A program made the translations under genes and the position numbers. This document shows positions 11,896-20,458 of a DNA stretch of 64,000 bases, one piece after another. The stretch covers positions 82,099,846 to 82,163,845 of the forward strand of contig CM051462.1 in the NCBI GenBank assembly GCA_028095005.1, read 5' to 3'. Under the pieces are notes generated by a model. The model did not search any database. It was not told where the DNA came from and was given only the letters and a program-made list of their open reading frames with translations. This DNA is from Rhynchospora pubera. Its lineage: Eukaryota; Streptophyta; Magnoliopsida; Poales; Cyperaceae. Positions within the stretch are counted from its first letter, which is position 1, and the number at the start of each line of letters is the position of its first letter.

Positions 11896-12637
11896 CGCTA
11901 ATTTATTTAATAATAAATAAGTTTGATCTTTTCTTCCCACTTTCCGAATAATAAACTATGTATAGTTTCTATATATTTTTTTTAGGATTTTCTGCCAAGA
12001 AGTTGTTCCTTGTCAGCTTGGTGTGCACTGGAAGATTCAAAAAAACCATCGAAGAAGAAGAAAGAGAAGCCATTGACTGGTTGAGTAGAGGTGGGATTTG
12101 ATAAATGAGAGTTAAGAGAAGAAGGGATTAACGGAGGATTTGAAGCGTGTGGAGTTGGAATTGAGGTGTGAGGGGGAGGATTTGAAGAATCTGGTGAAGG
12201 ATTGGTTGGTGTTCAATCTACTTTTTCAGAGATTAAGGGTATCAAATTGAAATCCAGGCACCGCAGCCAGTACCAAAGAAAGCTAGCCCAGCCAGGCAAG
12301 GAAGTAAGCCGTCACAAAGCACTGGAAAAAAAAAAGGTCATTGCGGTGATAGTTCAGACTGGTGCTTTTCCCAATGTTACTAGCCAGTTGTTGGATCAGA
12401 ATAAACGTATTTCCCATACAATAGGTTCTTTTTCGCGCTCTCTAATCTGTCTTTTAGCAGTCGCTGTGTTAGAAGCGAAATGTTTCCTAATTAAATCGTG
12501 ACCCGCCCGATTGCCTGGCACTAGATTAGCATATACCAGAGCTTGAGAAAGAGCATATCACCGCCGTCTTACAATTGCCTCTAGGTGTCCGATACTGCTG
12601 AAACAACACTGAAGCCATCAACAAGAGTTGAGTTGTT

Positions 12638-12757
12638 AGGACGGGTTGGTTCCATCTACAACCCAAATGGAAACCAAGCCTTTCGTGGTTCAAAAATGCC
12701 GAATCTCGTCTCAATCATCATTTGTCAGGACTTTTCGGAGTAAGTTCTTTGGCTTGG
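12638..12757 (+). pseudogene. psaB: psaB fragment (plastid-derived)
   Basis: The plus strand reads LQPKWKPSLSWFKNAESRLN and continues HHLSGLFGVSSLAWG. This is a conserved segment of the photosystem I protein PsaB. The similarity stops after about 40 codons on both sides. Only this internal piece of the roughly 730-residue protein is present. Confidence 0.85.
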
Positions 12758-13120
12758 GGCGGAAGGAGGAAATGGAAGCAAAAAGACTGATGTTGAATGC
12801 ACTTAAGCTCCAATAGTGTCTGTTGAGAGAAGTGGTGAGTGGCAAGCTTCAATCTAGATGTGGAATTCCTTTGCTTTGGTCTTTGTGAAATGGAAAAGTG
12901 CTTTGCCCCGCCCCTGACACTTATACAGAACTTCGTACCTTTTCCTTCTATACCCACTTGAAAGAAATTGGCTTGACTCCAGCAGGCAATGGCAGAAGCA
13001 TTTCTACATCTTTTTTCAACCATCAATTCCCTAGCGCTCATTCCTTATATAATAAAATATAGAAATACTCGATTTTATTGCTAGTTTTTTCTATCACAAC
13101 TACCGGAAAAGCCTACTTAA

Positions 13121-13278
13121 GGGTGTGTTTGGATTGTTGGAAGAAAGAAGAAGAAGAAGGAAGAAGAAGAAAAAAAAATTATAAACAATCCAAACTCTTC
13201 ACAAAATTACACACTTCCCAATACTTCTTCCCACTTTTTCCCTTCTTCCCTTCTTCCCACACCCATCCAAACGCACCC
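13121..13278. mobile_element. Tourist-like MITE, 158 bp
   Basis: The ends are GGGTGTGTTTGGAT (13121-13134) and ATCCAAACGCACCC (13265-13278), flanked on both sides by TAA, the 3 bp target-site duplication typical of PIF/Harbinger-type (Tourist) MITEs. The interior contains a segment reading on the minus strand GGGAAGTGTGTAATTTTGTG, closely matching the MITE at 26406-26562, so the two are members of one family in opposite orientation. It interrupts the organellar mosaic and therefore probably arrived after it. Confidence 0.75.
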
Positions 13279-13530
13279 TAAAAGACGGTCGACTACTGAA
13301 CAGAACATAAATACCTACGGAGCAACGATATATTTACTTTAGACAGATATGTAAGCATAAATAGGTCAGGCTAGAGCAAGACCTAATTGAAAATGAATCG
13401 AGTTATTGATTGTGTCATAAAGACCTTTATGTCCACGCCCTAATCGACCCCCTGGAGGGATATGTGCTAGAAAATTCTGTCGCTATTGTAACAAACATAC
13501 AACTCATAGGGAAATCAAGATATAGATCGT

Positions 13531-13611
13531 CCTAAAAATGAAACGGGAACTCCTCCTCCTAAAAATGAAACGGGAACTCCTCGTCCTAAAAATGAAACGG
13601 GAACTCCTCAC
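13531..13611. repeat. Three 27 bp tandem repeats
   Basis: A 27-base unit beginning CCTAAAAATGAAACGGGAAC is repeated three times (starts 13531, 13558, 13585). The period is a multiple of three and a frame stays open through it, so it may derive from a repetitive coding region of an organellar gene, but I could not identify the gene. Confidence 0.8.
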
Positions 13612-13759
13612 CGAAAGAGGCCGAGAAGAACTCCCTAAAAAGGACAAGGGAACAGAAGAAGAAGAAGTGCGACATGGTGCCTTCGAAAACCCCCGATTTT
13701 TGAATCAGACTGATTCATGTTTATTGCATAAACAGCTTTTTTGAAAAACATTGGCGCAC

Positions 13760-13797
13760 GTGTAAACGAGGTGCTCTACCAACTGAGCTATAGCCCT
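13760..13797 (-). pseudogene. trnV-UAC: trnV-UAC 5' exon with start of its group II intron
   Basis: The minus strand reads AGGGCTATAGCTCAGTTGGT and runs on to the anticodon region TTTACAC (UAC anticodon), 38 nt in all, the expected length of the first exon of plastid trnV-UAC. It is followed at 13759 by GTGCG, the conserved group II intron start, and intron-like sequence continues to about 13680. The 3' exon is not seen nearby, so no tRNA could be made. Confidence 0.85.
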
Positions 13798-14099
13798 TGT
13801 CCGAAACATCTTAACATAAAAAAGATCTCTTGTCAAGATAGATATTTCCTAATCCATAAGAAAGGTCTTTGACTTATTTCTACTCCGAAAAAAGACTAAT
13901 CTGTCTCGAACAAAGACTGATTCTTTTAATGGGTCTTCTCCTTTTCTTTCTTGTACATTTTCATTATTCTTCTCATATAGGAATAAGTCATTGATATCGG
14001 CTGAGTTCCTCTTTTCAATTCTTTTCCTTCTTCTTTTTGCTGGATATCTCGCTTGTAGAGGTCTTACCTTCATTTGCAAAAACTCAAAACAGTTTTTAA

Positions 14100-14109
14100 G
14101 AAGCGAAGT

Positions 14110-14141
<32 letters not shown>

Positions 14142-14182
14142 CCTCGGGGAGTGAAATAGAACATGAAACCGTGAGCTGGGAA
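14100..14182 (+). pseudogene. Organellar large-subunit rRNA fragment
   Basis: The stretch contains AGTAGTACCGTGAGGGAAAG, then GTGAAAAGAACCCC, a C-run, and GAGTGAAATAGAACATGAAA followed by CCGTGAGCT. This is a highly conserved part of bacterial-type 23S rRNA as found in plastids and plant mitochondria. About 80 bases match and the flanks do not. I cannot say which organelle it came from. Confidence 0.85.
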
Positions 14183-14412
14183 GTCCGAGTTTATCCTGTG
14201 GCTGATGTCACTTTGTCGGATTCTTCAAATTTTCTCCGAATTCTCATTAGTCCTAAGGAAAAAACCTGTAAAAAAATTCTTTTTTGTTTTTTTGCTGATC
14301 AATGATGATCACAATATCAGGTAACTCCTTCATATATTGGATTCCGCTGGCTTCGTGCTCCTATCCTTAACCCCTGTAGTTTATTCTCCTAAAGCACATA
14401 ATCGTTCCCATA

Positions 14413-14527
14413 GCAGCCTATCTTCCAAGCGCAGGATAACCCCAAGGAGTTGCGGGTTTTTTTCTTCCAATTGGAGCTTTTCCTTCACCGCCCCCGTGGG
14501 GATGATCCACATGGTTCATAATCATTA
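14413..14527 (-). pseudogene. rpl2: rpl2 fragment (organellar ribosomal protein L2)
   Basis: The minus strand reads MNHVDHPHGGGEGKAPIGRK and continues KPATPWGYPALGR, the conserved C-terminal core of organellar ribosomal protein L2. A stop follows immediately after LGR where the normal protein would continue. The upstream part of the gene is absent. Both plastids and plant mitochondria carry rpl2, so the donor is uncertain. Confidence 0.85.
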
Positions 14528-14689
14528 CCAAATAAAGCTCCTAATAACCTATCCTCTGCTTGCTTGTAAAGAAAGCAGTTAGAAAAGCTAGCTATTTTAC
14601 TCAGGAATGAACGAGCCACCTAAAGCAACTTTCTACGTTCCTATTTCTAGAAGTGCCAGAAACATATGAAACATAAATAGAGTGGTTGG

Positions 14690-14815
14690 TAAATGGCATC
14701 AACATAAATACAGCAGTAAGAAGAGGCAACACAAAAGTATGTAAACTGTAAAAACGAGTCAAGGTGGATTGACCAACACTAGCACTTCCACGTAATAACT
14801 CCACTAAAGGTACTC
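14690..14815 (-). pseudogene. petB: petB fragment (cytochrome b6)
   Basis: The minus strand reads VPLVELLRGSASVGQSTLTR, then FYSLHTFVLPLLTAVFMLM, which is the conserved middle of plastid cytochrome b6 and includes the helix with haem-ligand histidine. After FMLMPF the similarity ends. It is one of the clearest plastid pieces in the mosaic and lies on the opposite strand from psaB and ycf2. Confidence 0.88.
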
Positions 14816-15262
14816 AATGAATAAAGGAAGTAAAGAGTTGAATGTCTCAGGAAAGATGTGACCTACTGATACGCCATATCAAAGTAAAATAAAGTATCTT
14901 TAGTGTCCGTTAGTCCCTAATCTATCCCAGTCCTCTATTCCGAAGTTCAAAACCTCAATTCCCATCAACATCAGATCTTGAAATAGAATATTTTTTAATA
15001 TTCACAATGCTATTTTTTGGATTGAAGGATTATTTTATCATTCTATATTTAGAAGACTCCATAATGAGGGGATGTCCACAATACCTGGGTTTAATCAGAT
15101 ACAATTTGAGGGTTTTTGCAGATTCATTACTAAAGACTTGACGGAAGAACTTGATCAGTTTCACACCTCTTCAGACTTCAGATGCAACTAGCGTGGTTGT
15201 CACTCAGCCCAATTTTTATTATTTAAAATCTCAATATATATATATATAATGGATATAGAACA
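14816..15262. other. Unassigned sequence between mosaic and TIR element
   Basis: No gene or repeat was recognised. The first hundred bases may still be organelle-derived; the rest is AT-rich with a short TA run near 15235-15250. Confidence 0.4.
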
Positions 15263-15270
15263 CTTATGTG

Positions 15271-16148
15271 CATGGTTTGAAAAATCGGCCGATTCCGATT
15301 CGAATCGGCCGAATCGGATCGGAATCGGCGGAGGCCGAACCGATTTTAGGTGGTTTGGGGCGGAATCGGGCTAAGATCTTCAAAAACCGCCATTAATGGT
15401 GATTCTCACCAGCAGATTGAGGAAACGCGACCTGAGGTGTGTAAAGGCGAGAGAGAGACGAGTGAGAGATCGGGAAAGGGGAAGGAGGAGGGTGGCGTCC
15501 GGCGTCCTCTCTGATGGGTTGTTCGGCAGCTTTTTTTTTCTTTTTTAATGCGATGCAATGAAGTGGCAGAAAAATCAAAGATGAGTTTGGGGGAGAAAGG
15601 TTCAAGTGGAGAGATCCAGTTACGCATTTTTAAACATTGGTATATTAATATATTTTGTCACAGCTTAGATTTTCTTGAATGGAAAAACAATTTTAAACAA
15701 AACTGTGCTAGAAAATTAGTAATGTTTTTATTTTAAACAAAACTGATCCAAAGTATAAAAAAATTGTAATTTTTTTATTCTAAGATCCTAACTGAGACAT
15801 TAGTAATGTTTGCATATCAAAAAATTTTTTTAATAAAAGAATATTTTAATGATTTTCAAAATTTTATTTTCTGAAAACTCTGAAAGTATCACAATAGCTT
15901 CCATAATGATATATATGTAATATTTTAATTAATTTTATACTTCCAATTGATGATTTTTTAGCTTACATTTGATAAAATATGTTTTCCTAATTTTTTCGTA
16001 TTTTTTCTAAATTTTAATTGCATAAAATATGATTTTCGTTAAAAATCCGATTTTTCGATCCGATTCATTCGATTTTTCCGATTCACCCGATTTAACTTCT
16101 TAGATCAACAGTCCGATTCCGATTCCGATTCCGATTTTTAGAACCATG
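15271..16148. mobile_element. 878 bp TIR element with 8 bp TSD (hAT-like, non-autonomous)
   Basis: The left end reads CATGGTTTGAAAAATCGG and the right end CCGATTTTTAGAACCATG, an inverted repeat with two mismatches. An exact 8 bp repeat CTTATGTG flanks it (15263-15270 and 16149-16156). Near both ends are clustered short motifs GATTCCGATTC/GAATCGG, which look like subterminal binding sites. No transposase is encoded; the short open frames overlap on both strands and have no domain. The 8 bp TSD supports a hAT-like assignment, but the TIR sequence differs from the 7987-10681 element. Confidence 0.8.
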
Positions 16149-16156
16149 CTTATGTG

Positions 16157-16639
16157 TACGTATAGAACACTTATGTGTACGTATCTAATTTCACACCTAA
16201 AAATCTCAATATTTAATCAAGAAAAGTACCAAAATGATGTTCCATGAGAGAGGAGACCAGGTGAGACTATTGCAATTAACACTCTACAAACAATGAGAGA
16301 AGAATCAACAATCACGTTACGTCCATAACCGTTCCTAAAAAACTAAAAAAATGTTATCGAAAATTGAAATATCAGTATAAGTATCAGGCATACACAAAAG
16401 AAAAAGCAAAATACTTCTCTTGTTTTTTTTCGACTGCACTTTTCAAAATTATTCAAATTTATAACGTAGTTATTTAATTTATACTGCAATTTGTCCTTCA
16501 CATAAATTTGTTTTAATATTTTCGAATTAAAAGAAGGCTCAAATTCAAAGCACAAATATGTAATCTGCTGCTCTTCTATCATATTTTATTTCGGCAACAA
16601 AACATATTGGTAGTCTGAATTTTGATTCCTGGCATTACA
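16157..16639. other. AT-rich spacer, nothing recognised
   Basis: The stretch has low GC content and only short open frames without domains. Confidence 0.5.
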
Positions 16640-16796
16640 TGCCTGCAAAACCTTTTTTTTTTTTCGAAGGCTGGACGGCCAGAGGCCAACCGCAAATTTA
16701 TTAATAAAAAAATATTTACAGAAGAAATATCAAGTTAAGAAAAGTAAAAAGTGAAAAACATAAATCGAAACAAAAAAAGATGATCGGCGAAAAGAG

Positions 16797-19700
16797 CTAC
16801 CGTGAACCTAACACATAGGACCAGTTATGCACTTGAGTCTCCACATCAAACAAGATTTTGTGAAGCGTGGGGTTGTCGTCTTGAAAAATAGTCTTGCAGC
16901 GTTGTTTCCAAAGGATCCAACAAGTCGCACTCCACACTTGGTCCCATAAGACTTTGTTGTTAGGGTCCATTAATTTTCTATTTTGGAGCCAGAAGTCCGC
17001 CATAGTGCTTTCACGAAAATTAATCCTCAAGTTGAATTGTAAGGCGATTGTATGCCAAATTACGGTAGCAAAGTCACAATCCCTAAACAGGTGCGTAGCA
17101 TCCTCAATTTGTTGTGTAGTACATAGTACACAATTTTGTTGTGTTGGCCAACCTCTCAGCTGCAGGTTAGCCTGTGTGAGTAGTCGATCCTGTAGAAGTA
17201 GCCAAAGAAAACATTTGACTTTAGGAGGAGCTTTAATCTTCCAAAGCCTTCGGTGAGTAGGGGAGATAACGCCTGAATGCATCATGTATTTATACGCAGT
17301 GGAGACGGAATAGTTTCCATCTGTCGACCACTTCCAGCTTATGGAACCAACTGGGGCCACCAAGGTGGCGTGTTGCAAAATAGAAGAAGAACGTAGGATG
17401 TCAGCAAGTTGGCTAGAAATGAGGGGATGTTGTGAGAGTTCACGGAATCCGGTGGTACCATAAATGCTCAATATGGTAGAAGTCCAACTTGAATCTGGAC
17501 GCGCTAGAAGCATCCATCCCCATTTGGCGAGCAACGCCTCATTTTGTATTTTTAGGTTATGTATACCTAATCCTCCATTTTTCTTTAAAAGACAACACTT
17601 AGACCAACTGACTAGGCAGTGTCCTCCTAAGCAAGTTTTGTCTCCTCTCCAAAGAAAATTTCGTCTCAGTCTGTCAATGTTTTCTATCAACCACTGAGGC
17701 AGCTGAATGACCTGCATTAAATGCAATGGCATAGCCGTTAATACTGCTTTAACAAGCGTTAATCTTCCAGCTAAGGAGAGATACTTTGCCTTCCAACCTT
17801 GTATCTTCCTTTGGATAGCCAATAATAATGGCTGAAAGTGTATTTTTTTTGGTTTCCTAATAGATAAAGGAAGACCCAGATAACTTAAAGGTAGTTCCTT
17901 AGGTTGACATTTTAACAAATCTTGTATGACCGGAATTAGATCATGTCTTAGCGCAACTGGAACAAATGCTGACTTGGCATCATTAATTTTGAGTCCAGTT
18001 AAAGTCGCATAGTGACCAAGGATAGATGTTATCAACCTCAAATTCTTCGGATGTGCCTCCATTATTACCACAGTATCATCTGCAAATTGGAGAGCTTTGG
18101 GTGGTAAGACTACCGCACCTGAGAATAGATGACTAGCATTAGAAATAAATCTTTGTAAAGCGTCAGCCACTAATATAAACAGCATCGGTGAGAGCGGATC
18201 TCCCTGTCGTAAGCCTCTGTAGTTGGAAAATGGAACAGAGACCCTCCCATTTACTTTTACTATTGAAGAAGAGGAATTTAGTAGAGTCAGAATCCAAGTG
18301 ACCCAAAGGGGAGGAAACCCTCGCTCAATCAAAAGGTTTGTGAGAAAGCACCAATTGACAGAGTCAAAAGCTTTGGCAAAGTCAACCTTGTACAAGACGG
18401 CTGGTATTTTCTTCTTATGAAAGTAATGAAGACTCTCTTTTGCAATCAGGAATGACTCCATGATAGTTCTTCCTTTGGTAAATGCCGTTTGAAGCGGACT
18501 GACTAACTTCGGAAGGAACAAGGCTAGTCTGTTAGCCAAGACTTTAGAGATAATTTTGACAACTGTGTTCAAGACACTAATTGGCCTAAAGTCGTTGATC
18601 CCAGTATGGGAAGTTCCTTTAGGCACCATGCAAATTGTAGCCTTATTAAGTATGTCTAGACGAGTTTTGTTAAGAAAAAAGTGATTAATTAGGACCATGA
18701 AGTCAAGCTTAATGATTGGCCAGAATTTCTTAAAAAATTCTGCTGGGAACCCATCAGGACCCGATGCCTTGTCATTAGATAAGGCCGACACAACTTGGTC
18801 TACTTCAGATTCTGAGAAAGGGGACTGTAAATCTTGCAATTGTACAGACGACCCTACTTTTCCTGTCAGGTCAAATGGAGGGGGGTGTGGACCTCGGCTG
18901 CCGAGGAGGCCTTTATAATGATTAAAGAACCCATTAAGAATCTCGTCGTCTGACTGCAGCATGCCCTCATCTGTTGTGATAGAGGAAACAAAATTTTTTG
19001 CTCTCCTTGCGTTAACAGACGCATGAAAAAACTTAGAGTTATTATCTCCTAATTGTAACCAATTAATATTACTCCTTTGTTTCCATTTGGCCTCCTTTAA
19101 AAGGGACAAGTTAAAGACATGTTCTCTGAGATCTATTCTCAGTTTGAACTCCCGGGCAGACAATATCCGCCTCTCCTCGACACGATCAAGCAGTCTAATC
19201 ACCCACTTTGATCTGTATAAGTAGTTATTCCAGTTTGCAAACTTAATGTTCGCCCATGCTGTCACCGCTAATCTGACCGCTTTCAGTTTCCTGTAAAAGG
19301 TCACCGCGGGATCTCGATGAGAATTAATTGAGCTCCAAGCTTCATGAACCAATTCGTTAACCTCTGTAAACTTTAGCCAGAAATTCTCGAATTTGAAGCT
19401 CCTTTTGACGCTGGTACGTGGCGTGGTGATAGAAAGTTTAAGGGGTGTGTGGTCCGAAGTAGTGACCGGCATATCCCTCAAGGTAAAAAGGAGATTTGAA
19501 GTGAACCAGTGGTGAGAAAGTAACGCTCTGTCTAACTTAGAGAAGCACGGATTAGGACGTTTACTTGACCAGGTGAATCTCCTCCCACTAAGGGGTATGT
19601 CAATTAAACCTTCATTATTAATGAAATCGTTAAAAAGCGAAATGCTCTCTAATGATCTAATTCCACCTGTTGTGTCGTGTACTTCTCTGATGAGGTTAAA

Positions 19701-20092
19701 ATCGCCAACTAAAAGCCATGGTAAGTCATTTGCAGCTCTGATGTTAGTCAATTCCTGAAGAAATAAAACCTTGCTTGCATCCTGAATAGGTCCATAAACA
19801 GACGTTACCATGAATTTGTAACCATCTTTCTCAAGAATGGCTGTCACAGAGAAAGATTGTTTAAAAGAAGAAATGGTTGTATACATATTTGACCAAACCA
19901 ACAACACCCCTCCACTGGCCCCTTGAGAATCAAGTGAAATAAAATCAGAGAAATCAAAGGGACACATTCCAAGCAAAGTATTAAGCAACGAGATTCTTTT
20001 AAAGTATCTTTAACTATAACACATTTATCATTATCTGATAACCCCCTAACATTCCAAGTAACTAAACTAATGTTAGAAATCATAAAAAACAA
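16797..20092 (-). pseudogene. LINE ORF2: endonuclease and reverse transcriptase, frameshifted near start
   Basis: ORF2 begins near 20092 with ISNISLVTWNVRGLSDNDK, the start of an apurinic-type endonuclease. After KDTLKESRC the frame is wrong; the rest continues in another frame from about 19988 to 16797 (1063 codons). The join lacks the expected LCLQETK segment that carries a catalytic glutamate. Downstream, endonuclease motifs LLVGDFNLI and TSDHTPLKL are present, then the reverse transcriptase (KVDFAKAFDSVNW, LRQGDPLSPMLFIL, and FADDT near residue 631 of the long frame), then a zf-RVT domain (KAPPKVKCFLWLL, CVLC). No RNase H domain is seen, as usual for L1-type plant LINEs. The long frame alone would lack the first part of the endonuclease. 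Confidence 0.88.
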
Positions 20093-20458
20093 ACAGTATA
20101 ATAAGCATGAAAATCACACTCAGAATAGCAAAATTGTTGGTACCTAGAAAGCATCCAAGAACCAACTACAAGAAACAGTACATGTTTCATCAATGCTATC
20201 ATATTTCTTAGAACACATATATCATTAAATGATAACACCTTAACATTCCGATTAACTAAAATAACATTCGAAATCAGAAATAAATAACAGCACAATAAGC
20301 TGAAAATCACACTGAAATAACATACTTGTTGGTACAGATAGTACATCCAAAAACCAACTACAAGAACCAATCCATGCTTCATCATTTCTACCATAACTCC
20401 TAATAACCTAGTTATCAAAATACAACCAAAAACTAGGTATCCAGCTACCATTAAGCAA
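20093..20458 (-). repeat. LINE ORF1-ORF2 spacer with decayed copy of the ORF2 start
   Basis: The spacer contains an imperfect duplication with a period of about 192 bases. Conceptual translation of the minus strand gives LISNVILVNRNVKVLSFND, a degraded counterpart of the true ORF2 start MISNISLVTWNVRGLSDND. The following segment LVVGSWM...RYQQFCY also has an upstream partner LVVGFWM...YQQVCY. The open frame that covers it (20080-20595) overlaps the end of ORF1 and is not considered a gene. Confidence 0.75.

Larger units (their letters stand above)
10890..14900. other. Scrambled organelle-derived DNA mosaic (NUPT/NUMT)
   Basis: This 4 kb region is made of short blocks recognisable as plastid-type genes in a non-plastid order: ycf2, psaB, trnV-UAC, LSU rRNA, rpl2 and petB, listed separately. 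In a plastid genome these lie far apart in both the large single-copy region and the inverted repeat. Between the blocks is sequence I do not recognise, plus a Copia scrap and a MITE. Either several plastid pieces were joined on transfer to the nucleus, or a piece of mitochondrial DNA already carrying plastid and Copia inserts was transferred. None of the blocks is a complete gene. Confidence 0.8.

Noticed and set aside
13760..13797. Functional tRNA gene
   Set aside because: Only the first exon and part of the intron of trnV-UAC are present; the 3' exon is missing.
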